Below the pieces are notes generated by a model. It worked only from the letters and a program-made list of their open reading frames with translations, was not told where the DNA came from and ran no database searches. From Rhizobium sp. CB3090 (GTDB taxonomy: Bacteria > Pseudomonadota > Alphaproteobacteria > Rhizobiales > Rhizobiaceae), in the NCBI RefSeq assembly GCF_029714285.1, contig NZ_CP121663.1, positions 1,178,001-1,242,000 of the forward strand: a stretch of 64,000 nt of DNA. Direction: 5' to 3'. The position numbers were made by a program, and so were the translations under genes. Position 1 is the first letter of the stretch. Every line of letters starts with the position of its first letter. Shown piece by piece: positions 52,299 to 64,000 of this stretch.

Positions 52299-55200
52299 AT
52301 GACATCAACTGCGAACGAGGGGTTGCCGAGCACTCCACCCCAAATTTACTACGTCAATCCACTGCTTCTCAGAGGGATCGATGCGTGGCGCGAGGTCTTC
52401 GATCACGCAAAAGACACTGGTTTCGATACTGTTCTGACGGCGCCTCTTTATGAGCGCGGCGGAAGCAGCGTATTCGCGCCCCGAAATTTCGAAAATCTTG
52501 ACCCTGATCTCTCGCTTGGAACATCTCTCGTCGATGGCCTGGAAGCTTTGGCAATGGAGGCTCGAAAGCGCGGCGTGGCGCTTATGATGGATCTCGTCCT
52601 CGATAGGAAAGCGCGCGACGCATCGCGAGATTCGCACCCGATCGATCCGCGGCTCTCGCCATTGGATGAAAGCAGCTCGATCATCACCCTCGCCGCAGAC
52701 GATCAGCAATCGCTGCTATTGGGAGAGTGGGCAAAACGGCTGCAGATGCTGAGCCGGCTTGGAATATCCGGCTATCGCTGTCTTGGCATCGATCGTGTAC
52801 CACCGGAGCTGTGGCAATCATTGATCTCCGAGGTCCGGGAAAAGGCGCCGAACGTGCAGTTCTTTGCCTGGACGCCCGGCACTGCTTTCGAGGCGAGAGC
52901 TGCACTCAGCGGAGCCGGCTTTGACGGCTGCTTTTCATCAATGGCCTGGTGGGACTTCGACGAAAGGTGGTTCATCGAGGAGTATCGTGTCCAGCAACCG
53001 CTTGGCTGGCAAATCGCTTTTCCGGAGCAGCCTTTTGCCGAACGGATGGCGCACGGGACGGAAAGTCGGGAAATACGCGAACGACGGTCGATAAGGGCGT
53101 TGCGCCTTGCGACCTCGCTTGGCGGCGGGCTGATGATCCCCATGGGTTTCGAATATGGCGCCCCCCTGCCGCTCGATCCGACCCACGGAGACGGATCGGG
53201 ATTGCGGGGCCTTCGATATGACCTTGCTTTCGATATTTCATCCGAGATTCGCGCTGCCAACGGGCAAATCGAAGCGAATGGCGCGAAGTTTCATTCGTCG
53301 CTTTCGCTCATCCGCAGCGCAAACAGCCCCGTATCTGCTCTTCTTCATTCGGATGAAGAAGACCTTCGGAATGCAGACCGTGTAGAGATCATCCTCCTCA
53401 ACAAAGACCTTCGGCGAAGCGCGCCTGCACCTCTGACGGCGCTGCGCGAAGCAGCGTCGGGATTTCTTCCCTTCTCGAATGGGGTCCATGCGGACCTTCG
53501 CCTGCGGGCGGGAGAAGTCATCGCGTTCGAAGCGGCGGCCTCATCGCCAATCACGATTGCCCCAACGCTTGACATTACGGAGGCAACCGCCTCGCCGCGC
53601 CTCGCGATCGAAAATATCATGCCGCGGGTCGATGATGGCCGATTTCCGGTCAAGCGCATCGTCGGCAACATCGTCACAGTCGAGGCGGATATCTTCGCTG
53701 ATGGACATGACCCGATCGCCGCCGCTCTGACGTGGCGCTCCACGGATGCGACCGCATGGAACGAGGCGGAGATGCGACTGGTCGAAAACGATCGCTGGCG
53801 CGCCGAATTCCCGCTGGAGCGCGTGGGCCGGTATGAATTCGCCGTCGAAGCTTGGAAGAGCCTGTTTGCGGTCTTTCGCTACGAGCTCTCCAAAAAGAGT
53901 GAGGCGAGGCTCGATCTCAAGCTGGAAATCCAGGAGGGAATGAACCTCGTTCGCACAGCACTTGGCGAGACGCGGGATACCGCGCTTCGAACCGAACTGC
54001 AGGCATTGCTTGAGAGGCTCGAATTCTCGTCCCAAGCAGAGCGGACGGCGATTCTGCTCAATTCGCATACATCAGAACTGATGGCGCGAGCCGATAAGCG
54101 ACCATTTCGGGTTCGCTCAGAAGCAAGCGCAGTCGATGCCGAGCGCAAGGCCGCGGCATACGCAAGCTGGTACGAGATATTCCCACGGTCGCAGAGCGGC
54201 GATCCCAGCAGGCACGGCACCTTCGATGACGTTATCGCACGATTGCCGGCCATTCGCGACATGGGCTTCGACGTGCTCTATTTTCCGCCGATCCATCCGA
54301 TCGGTTCGACCAATCGAAAGGGCCGCAACAACAGCCTGCAAGCCGGACCTGACGATCCAGGAAGCCCCTATGCCATCGGGTCTGCCGCCGGCGGACATGA
54401 CGCCATTCATCCGGAACTCGGCACTTTCGACGACTTTCGTCGCCTGATCAAAGCGGCTGCGGACCATGGGCTTGAGATCGCACTCGATTTCGCCATCCAG
54501 ACATCACCGGATCACCCCTGGCTCAAGCAGCACCCGGGTTGGTTCGACTGGCGGCCGGATGGAACGCTCCGTTACGCTGAAAACCCGCCCAAAAAATATG
54601 AAGACATCGTCAACGTCGACTTTTACACCAAGGACTCGGTGCCCGGGCTGTGGCTTGAGCTGCGGAATATCGTGCGGTTATGGGCGGATCAGGGCGTAAA
54701 GCTGTTTCGTGTCGATAATCCCCACACCAAACCATTTCCTTTCTGGGAATGGCTGATCGACGATATCAGGGCGCGTCATCCCGATGTGGTTTTCCTGGCG
54801 GAAGCGTTCACCAAGCCGAAAGTCATGTACCGCCTCGCGAAATTGGGCTTTTCGCAATCCTATACCTACTTCACCTGGCGCAACAGCAAATGGGAGCTCG
54901 AACAATATATGCGAGAGCTCACCCAGACGGCCGTGAAAGATTTTTTCCGCCCGCATTTTTTTGTCAACACGCCCGATATTAATCCCGACTTTCTGCAGGA
55001 TGCCCCTCGCCCGGCCTTCCTGATCCGCGCAGCACTCGCGGCAACCCTTTCAGGTCTGTGGGGCGTCTATAACGGCTTCGAACTCTGCGAGGGACGTCCG
55101 GACGCCAAGCGCAAGGAATATGCCGACAGCGAGAAATATGAGATCCGCGCCTGGGATTATGACCGCCCGGGAAATATTATTGCCGAGATCCGGATGCTCA

Positions 55201-55532
55201 ATCGGATCAGGAGCGAAAACAGCGCGCTGCATTCGCACCTGGGGCTGACGCTTCTCAACGCAGCCAACGACAATATTCTCTTTTTCGAAAAAGCGAGCCC
55301 GGCCCGCGACAACGTCCTGCTCGTCGCCATCACCCTCGATCCTCAACACCCGCAGGAGAGCGAGGTCGAGATACCACTCTGGCTCTGGTCACTCGGGGAC
55401 GACGGCACGTTGGACGCCGAGGATCTCATCGGCGGCGGCCGCTTCAGTTGGACAGGCAAACGGCAAAGGGTCAGGCTTGATCCGCACAGCCTCCCCTTCG
55501 CGATCTGGCGCGTCCGGTCAAGGGAGGCATGA
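52299..55532 (+). CDS. glgE: Alpha-1,4-glucan:maltose-1-phosphate maltosyltransferase, long form
   Basis: 1077 residues. Residues from about 410 carry the normal GlgE: an N-terminal sandwich domain, then the GH13 barrel with the nucleophile Asp in FRVDNPHTKPFPFWE and the acid Glu in FLAEAFTKP. It adds maltosyl units from maltose 1-phosphate to growing glucan. The first 400 residues are an additional amylase-like barrel in which the usual catalytic segment reads GYRCLGIDRV, so it is probably inactive. The ribosome site is weak. It overlaps the next gene's ribosome site and precedes treS by 0 bp (stop 55532, start 55533). Confidence 0.93.
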   Translation: MTSTANEGLPSTPPQIYYVNPLLLRGIDAWREVFDHAKDTGFDTVLTAPLYERGGSSVFAPRNFENLDPDLSLGTSLVDGLEALAMEARKRGVALMMDLVLDRKARDASRDSHPIDPRLSPLDESSSIITLAADDQQSLLLGEWAKRLQMLSRLGISGYRCLGIDRVPPELWQSLISEVREKAPNVQFFAWTPGTAFEARAALSGAGFDGCFSSMAWWDFDERWFIEEYRVQQPLGWQIAFPEQPFAERMAHGTESREIRERRSIRALRLATSLGGGLMIPMGFEYGAPLPLDPTHGDGSGLRGLRYDLAFDISSEIRAANGQIEANGAKFHSSLSLIRSANSPVSALLHSDEEDLRNADRVEIILLNKDLRRSAPAPLTALREAASGFLPFSNGVHADLRLRAGEVIAFEAAASSPITIAPTLDITEATASPRLAIENIMPRVDDGRFPVKRIVGNIVTVEADIFADGHDPIAAALTWRSTDATAWNEAEMRLVENDRWRAEFPLERVGRYEFAVEAWKSLFAVFRYELSKKSEARLDLKLEIQEGMNLVRTALGETRDTALRTELQALLERLEFSSQAERTAILLNSHTSELMARADKRPFRVRSEASAVDAERKAAAYASWYEIFPRSQSGDPSRHGTFDDVIARLPAIRDMGFDVLYFPPIHPIGSTNRKGRNNSLQAGPDDPGSPYAIGSAAGGHDAIHPELGTFDDFRRLIKAAADHGLEIALDFAIQTSPDHPWLKQHPGWFDWRPDGTLRYAENPPKKYEDIVNVDFYTKDSVPGLWLELRNIVRLWADQGVKLFRVDNPHTKPFPFWEWLIDDIRARHPDVVFLAEAFTKPKVMYRLAKLGFSQSYTYFTWRNSKWELEQYMRELTQTAVKDFFRPHFFVNTPDINPDFLQDAPRPAFLIRAALAATLSGLWGVYNGFELCEGRPDAKRKEYADSEKYEIRAWDYDRPGNIIAEIRMLNRIRSENSALHSHLGLTLLNAANDNILFFEKASPARDNVLLVAITLDPQHPQESEVEIPLWLWSLGDDGTLDAEDLIGGGRFSWTGKRQRVRLDPHSLPFAIWRVRSREA

Positions 55533-58810
<3,278 letters not shown>

Positions 58811-58811
<1 letters not shown>

Positions 58812-61018
58812 TGGATATCGAACGCTCCGACCTTCTCGCCGGCATTGGACAGGATGCGATTGCGGCGCTGACGCAAGGACGCCACGGCGATCCGTTTGCA
58901 ATCCTCGGAATCCATAAACACGGCATGTTCACGATCGTACGCGTCCTCATGCCCGGCGCAGATGCGGTCGATATCATCGACACCGCGAGCGGCAATGTCC
59001 TGACGACCTGCCAGCTTGTTCACCCGGCCGGATTGTTTGCGGCCGCGATTGCTTCCAAATTGGACTATTGCCTGCAGATCAAGTGGCCGGATGCAGTTCA
59101 ACTGACTGAGGACCCCTATAGCTTTGGGCTTCTGCTGGGCGAACTCGATCTCCATCTGATTTCGGAGGGAACCCACTACAATCTCAGCCGAACCCTCGGC
59201 GCCATCGCAATGGAGGTCGACGGTATCGCCGGCGTTCGCTTTGCCGTATGGGCACCGAACGCTCGGCGAGTCTCCGTGGTCGGAGATTTCAATTCCTGGG
59301 ACGGCCGGCGCAACCCCATGCGCCTGCGCGCGCGCGCGGGCGTTTGGGAGATCTTTATTCCGCGGCTGACACCTGGAGAGCGCTATAAGTTCGAGATTAT
59401 CGATGCAAATGGCAACTGCCTTCCGCAGAAGGCCGATCCGGTGGCGCGGGCGAGCGAAGCTGCGCCGTCCACCGCTTCCATCGTCGCGTCCTCAATACCG
59501 TTCCGCTGGAGCGATGACAAATGGCTCCATGCCCGGCAATCGGCAAAGGGCCTGGAGGGGGCGATCTCTGTCTACGAAGTCCATGTGGGTTCGTGGCTTC
59601 GAAATCTCCAGGACGGCAACCGGTCTTTCGACTGGATCGAACTCAGCCAGCGGCTCGTCCCCTATGCGCGTGACATGGGATTCACCCACATCGAGTTGCT
59701 TCCTATCATGGAGCACCCGTTCGGCGGCTCCTGGGGCTACCAGCCTCTCGGCCTTTTCGCCCCCACCGGACGCTATGGTACGCCGGAAGACTTCGCCTAT
59801 TTCGTCGATCGATGCCACGAAGCAAATCTGGGTGTGATCCTGGACTGGGTGCCAGCACACTTTCCGACCGATGTCTGGGGACTGGCCCGCTTCGACGGCA
59901 GCGCCCTATACGAACATGAGGACCCCCGAGAAGGTTTCCACGCCGATTGGAATACGCTGATCTACAATCTCGGCCGCAACGAGGTGAAAGGCTTTCTGAT
60001 CGCCAGCGCCTTGGAGTGGCTGGAGCGCTATCACGTGGATGGCCTGAGGGTGGATGCCGTGGCTTCGATGCTCTACCGCGACTATAGCCGCAACGAAGGC
60101 GAATGGATTCCCAATCGATACGGCGGCCGGGAGAATCTGGAAGCGGTCGAATTCCTCAAGCACCTGAACAGCATCATCCATCAACGATGCCCGCACGCAT
60201 TCATGATCGCCGAAGAATCCACGGCCTGGCCAGGGGTGACGAAACCGCCGGAGCAAGGCGGTCTCGGCTTTGACATCAAATGGAATATGGGCTGGATGCA
60301 TGACAGCCTCACTTACATGTCGAAGGATCCCGTTTACCGCAGACATCACCATGACATGATGACCTTCGGCATGATCTATGCCTATTCCGAACACTTCATG
60401 CTGCCGCTCTCCCACGATGAGGTCGTCCACGGAAAGGGCTCCCTTCTGACGAAAATGCCGGGCGACGACTGGCAGAAATTCGCCAATCTCCGGGCGTACC
60501 TCGCTTTCATGTGGGGCTATCCGGGCAAGAAGCTCCTTTTCATGGGTGGGGAAATCGCGCAGCCTGGCGAGTGGCAACACGATCAATCCGTAACCTGGGA
60601 TGTCCTCGACCAGCCGCGACACGCGTGCCTGCAGCGTCTGGTAAGGGATCTGAACGGCATTTACGGCAGGGAGGAAGCCCTGCAGTTCGGCGACCTTGAT
60701 CCGCAGGGCTTCGAATGGGCCGTGGTCGATGATGCGGCCAATTCCGTTTTCGCGATGCTGCGGTTTCCGCGAGACCGTTCTTATTCCATTCTTGTCGTGT
60801 CGAACTTTACGCCCGTCCCGCGTCATGATTACCGCATCGGCGTTCCGACGGAAGGGATATGGATCGAGGAGCTCAATAGCGATGCCCATGAATATGGTGG
60901 CTCCGGCCTAGTGAACGGGGCAGTGCCGGCGGCTTTGTCTTTGCTGAACGGTCGCCCCGCCTCACTATCCCTTCGGCTGCCGCCGCTTTCTACCATCTTC
61001 ATCAAAGGACCTCGATGA
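58811..61018 (+). CDS. glgB: 1,4-alpha-glucan branching enzyme
   Basis: 735 residues from a GTG at 58811 (VDIERSDLLA) that shares its first G with the treS stop; the frame continues upstream only inside treS. It has a double N-terminal sandwich (CBM48: GVRFAVWAPNARRVSVVGDF) and a GH13 barrel with DGLRVDAVASML (nucleophile Asp) and MIAEESTAWP (acid Glu). It introduces alpha-1,6 branches into the glucan made by GlgE. The order glgE-treS-glgB is a complete trehalose-to-glucan route. Confidence 0.96.
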
Positions 61019-61196
61019 TGGCGCGGGCAGTCAAGAAAATCCTGTTCCGTATCTCGTCGACACTTTGATCGTTGCATCGTTCACGCGAACAAGGCAGCAT
61101 GCTCTTCCTTGGCGCAGCAACAGATCAATAGATTTTTGTATTTCTCCGAATTGCTACTTATTGCCGGGGATGCGGGGCAAAGGGACTGACACCGTA

Positions 61197-63368
61197 ATGG
61201 TGACGCGCGCGCAGCAAATTGGCGTCGTTATCGGCCTAGCGATCGTCACAGCGCTGACGATCCTGCGGGTAAGCGATCCGCAATTGCTGAGGCTCGCCCG
61301 TGATTTGACATTCGACCAGTATCAGCGCCTGGTGCCCCGGACCTTCGAGACCCAGCCCGTCCGGGTGATCGACATAGACGAAGCGTCGCTGCGCGAATTC
61401 GGTCAATGGCCCTGGCCGAGAAACCGGATTGCCGCGCTTGTGGACAGGCTTTCCGACATGGGCGCCTCCGCCATCGCTTTCGATGTCCTTTTCGCCGAGC
61501 CCGACCGCCTGTCGCCTCGCAATGTCGTGCGCGACGTCACCGGCATCGATCCCTCACTGCTTGGCAAGCTGCCGGATAATGATGAGATTTTCTCACAATC
61601 GCTGTCCGGAAGGCCCGTGGTGCTGGGCTTCGGCCTCTCCAACGAAGGGACCTATCTGCCGTCGGTCAAGGCAGGATTTGCCTATACGGGTGAAAGTCCC
61701 TTCGGTGCGCCGCCCGTGCTCAAGGCCGCGACGCCGCTGCAGCCGCAATTGGAAGCCAATGCCGCCGGCATCGGCCATATCAGCCTCAATCCGGGTGCAT
61801 CATCGGCGGTGGTGCGCGCGGTTCCGCTTTTTCTCAGCGACGGCAAGCAGCTTTACCCCAATCTTGCGCTCGAAGCGCTCCGGGTCGCACAGGGAGCCTC
61901 CACCTACATACTCGACGCGGCGCCGGACACGCCGAACACGCTAACCCGGGTTAAGATCGGGGATTTCGTGGTGCCGGTAACGGCGACGGGAGAGCTCTGG
62001 CTCTATGTGAGTCCCGACACTGCGGAGCGGTATATTTCCGCAAGCAAGGTGCTGACGACCGAAGACGCCTCGGCCGATATCAAAAACGCCATCGAAGGCA
62101 GCATCGTTTTCATCGGAACCTCCGCTTCCGGCTTGCAGGACGTCCGCACGACCGCCCTTGGTGAAAACGTGCCGGGTGTCTCCATCCATGCGCAGATCGT
62201 CGAACAGATCCTTTCAGGCCGCTTCCTTTCCCGGCCGGATTGGGCGGACGGGCTGGAAATCCTGTCCATCGCCGTGCTGGGCAGCCTTCTGGTGATCCTC
62301 ACAACCTTCGTCAATCCGGCAGTCGCGCTTGCCTGCGGCCTGCTGATTACCTTTTTTGCCCTCGTCGCCTCCTGGGCGGCCTTTCTCTATGGGGGGCTCC
62401 TCTTCGACCCGCTGGCACCCATCGTCGCGGGATCGATCACGCATTTCGCGGCAACGGCATTCCGCTTTCTCGTGACCGACCGGGAACGGCGCGATGTCCG
62501 GCGGGCTTTCGGCCACTATCTCTCGCCATCGCTGCTCTATCGCATCGAGCATACGCGCAATGCCCTGCGCCTCGGGGGAGATGAGCGCGAGCTAACCGTC
62601 ATGTTCGTCGATGTGCGAAACTTCACCCAGATCAGCGAGGAGATGACGCCGAGCGCCGTCGTCGCATTTCTGAACACGCTGCTCGATGCGCTGAGCCACC
62701 ATGTCATTGCCAACGACGGCACGCTCGACAAGTTCATCGGGGACTCGATCATGGCCTTCTGGAACGCGCCCGTGGATGTCTCCGATCATGCCGGCAAGGC
62801 CGTGCATGCAGCTCTCGGCATGCGAGAAACCCTCGCCCGGCTCAACGGCACTGATGCATTCGGTTTCGGAGGCAAGCGAAAGGTCGGGATCGGGATCGGC
62901 ATCCATACGGGGCTTGCCTGCGTCGGCAATATGGGTGCCGAGACACGCTTCAACTACTCAGCAGTCGGCGATGCCGTAAACATCGCCGCGCGCATCGAAA
63001 CAGCCTGCAAGGACGTCAATTTCGACATTCTGGTATCCGAATCGACAGCTAGCCTGCTGCCCGATTGTGCCCTGCTCGAAGCGGGAGCGCTGACGCTGAA
63101 AGGGAAGAGCATGCGAACCAAACTCTTTGCGGTGGTCGGCGATGCGCGCCTGGCAAGATCTGCCGAATTCGTCGAACTTTGGGCTATGCACAGGCGGCTT
63201 GTCGATGCTCTGCGCGCGCGGTCCACGAGCAACCGCAAACTCGTCAGCGCCGTGAAACTCAAGGCGCAGGTCGCTGCGACAGGACTATTGCAGGATTTTT
63301 ACAGCCAGATTTCGCGCCGAGCCGGACACTTCGTCGATGAACCAGAAGACAAAGCGGCTGACATCTAG
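61197..63368 (+). CDS. CHASE2-domain adenylate/guanylate cyclase
   Basis: 723 residues from ATG 61197 (MVTRAQQIGV); ATG 61170 is an alternative. One N-terminal membrane segment, then a periplasmic CHASE2 sensor (DLTFDQYQRLVPR, VIDIDEASLREFGQWPWPRN, IAFDVLFAEPD, VFIGTSASGLQDVRTT). Two or three membrane segments follow (about residues 360-420) and then a cytosolic class III cyclase with metal Asp in VMFVDVRNFTQIS and KFIGDSIMAFW and the NYSAVGDAVNIAARIE signature. It senses an unknown envelope signal. It converges on the last gene of the window. Confidence 0.93.
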   Translation: MVTRAQQIGVVIGLAIVTALTILRVSDPQLLRLARDLTFDQYQRLVPRTFETQPVRVIDIDEASLREFGQWPWPRNRIAALVDRLSDMGASAIAFDVLFAEPDRLSPRNVVRDVTGIDPSLLGKLPDNDEIFSQSLSGRPVVLGFGLSNEGTYLPSVKAGFAYTGESPFGAPPVLKAATPLQPQLEANAAGIGHISLNPGASSAVVRAVPLFLSDGKQLYPNLALEALRVAQGASTYILDAAPDTPNTLTRVKIGDFVVPVTATGELWLYVSPDTAERYISASKVLTTEDASADIKNAIEGSIVFIGTSASGLQDVRTTALGENVPGVSIHAQIVEQILSGRFLSRPDWADGLEILSIAVLGSLLVILTTFVNPAVALACGLLITFFALVASWAAFLYGGLLFDPLAPIVAGSITHFAATAFRFLVTDRERRDVRRAFGHYLSPSLLYRIEHTRNALRLGGDERELTVMFVDVRNFTQISEEMTPSAVVAFLNTLLDALSHHVIANDGTLDKFIGDSIMAFWNAPVDVSDHAGKAVHAALGMRETLARLNGTDAFGFGGKRKVGIGIGIHTGLACVGNMGAETRFNYSAVGDAVNIAARIETACKDVNFDILVSESTASLLPDCALLEAGALTLKGKSMRTKLFAVVGDARLARSAEFVELWAMHRRLVDALRARSTSNRKLVSAVKLKAQVAATGLLQDFYSQISRRAGHFVDEPEDKAADI

Positions 63369-63449
63369 CTGATTTTGCAGCCATCGCCGCTTTCAAATGG
63401 CATCATTGAAAGCGGACAGCAGCCAGTACGGCTCAAAGAGCTTTGTGCG

Positions 63450-64000
63450 CTACCGATGGTGATGCCCGCCGCCATCATGATCGCCATGATGGCCGTCATG
63501 ATCACCATCGTCATGGTCGTCGTCGTCATGATCGCCGTGATGGCTATGATGCTTACCGTCGTCGTCATGCTCGTGCGGTTTACCGGGATCAGGCGCGCTT
63601 GGCGTATTGGGGACATCCGGCGTGCTGGGAGTTTCGGGCGTATTCGGTGCGGCGGGGGCCTGGGCGCGTGGCGATTCCGGTGTATCGGGTTGTGACGGTG
63701 CAGGATTATTAGCCGGAGCGCTGCGCGGAGATATACCGTTAGGCCGGTCTCTCATCGCGGTCGACAGGCCACAATCGCCACCGCCCGCAAAAGCCATTCT
63801 TCCCGAAAGCGTTTGATCGCCGGACAGGAACGGCAGGGCTTTCTGGTTGCCGAGCGTCTTGAGAATATCGCGGTTGACCCGGCGCGGATCGCTTATCTCG
63901 CCATTGCGTTTGGCGACCACGCAGTCGCACTGCGCCTTCAATTGCCTGCAGCCGCCCGCACCGCAAAATTGAGCGGCGCCGTTCAACAGAACGACCGCCG
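63450..64000 (-). CDS. Pro-rich, His/Asp-tailed protein, partial (5' end outside window)
   Basis: The frame is open to base 64000, so the start is probably beyond the window; a TTG at 63986 is the first start-like codon but gives no natural N-terminus. The visible part of about 180 residues has a Cys-rich segment (FCGAGGCRQLKAQCDC), then a Pro/Thr-rich spacer (PDTPESPRAQAPAAPNTPET) and an end of alternating His and Asp (HHGDHDDDDHDDGDHDGHHG). The tail could bind divalent metal. The last coding stretch is a tandem array of ATG-ATC/CAT-like triplets. Codon use is otherwise like its neighbours. No family recognised. Confidence 0.6.
   Translation of the reverse strand, partial: AVVLLNGAAQFCGAGGCRQLKAQCDCVVAKRNGEISDPRRVNRDILKTLGNQKALPFLSGDQTLSGRMAFAGGGDCGLSTAMRDRPNGISPRSAPANNPAPSQPDTPESPRAQAPAAPNTPETPSTPDVPNTPSAPDPGKPHEHDDDGKHHSHHGDHDDDDHDDGDHDGHHGDHDGGGHHHR

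Noticed and set aside
63460..63560. Possible CRISPR-like repeat array
   Set aside because: The repeated units are 3-9 bases long, have no spacers and are explained by a His/Asp-coding tail.

Overview
The window looks like a high-GC alphaproteobacterial genome of the Rhizobium/Agrobacterium group. The reasons are: two DUF982 proteins, duplicated Ku genes around a three-domain LigD, a GAAC-N7-GAAC LexA box, a NasT-type nitrate leader, an IS5-family element of the two-frame type beside a rhizobial-looking palindromic repeat, and a large sugar-uptake island. Apart from the IS element no gene looks broken. The first gene (fumarylacetoacetate hydrolase) and the last (a Pro/His/Asp-rich protein) run off the ends.

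Layout. 1-5.6 kb: aromatic amino acid breakdown. An hpd-hmgA-fahA operon faces one Lrp-type regulator, and phhA faces a second, so phenylalanine to fumarate plus acetoacetate is nearly complete. 5.8-12.8 kb: nitrate assimilation (MFS transporter, nirB, nirD, nasA) behind a leader with an ANTAR-type hexaloop and an overlapping terminator. 12.8-17.1 kb: bacterial end joining, ku > < ligD < ku. 17.2-23.8 kb: small stress or repair-flavoured genes, namely a 56-residue ORF just behind a LexA box, an Rmf-like protein, a BON protein, a UdgX-type uracil-DNA glycosylase, a lone receiver protein and an orphan nuoB.

23.9-43.2 kb is the most interesting part. It is a D-apiose island: a GntR regulator, a RuBisCO-like protein, a DUF1537 kinase (OiaK), an ApnO-type oxidoisomerase, a ribose-type ABC importer with a DUF2291 lipoprotein, an ApsD-type dehydrogenase, an ApnL-type lactonase and DhaK/DhaL kinase subunits. 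Next to it lie a second, oligosaccharide-type ABC importer and a cytosolic DUF5060-DUF4038 (apiosidase-like) glycoside hydrolase. The same operator, CTCATtATACCA, occurs in front of the RuBisCO-like gene, in front of apnO and in front of the second importer. This ties the importer-hydrolase block to apiose use and suggests that whole apiosides are imported and split inside the cell.

43.2-52.2 kb: small unknown genes, the IS element, a UxuA-like TIM-barrel enzyme, an aldo-keto reductase, a HAD phosphatase, a LacI-PhyH-SDR module and a DUF4242-cyclase fusion. 52.3-61.0 kb: the GlgE alpha-glucan operon (glgE, treS-mak fusion, glgB), which turns trehalose into branched glucan. 61.2-63.4 kb: a CHASE2-cyclase. 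Functions were assigned by reading motifs and neighbourhoods; no database search was run.
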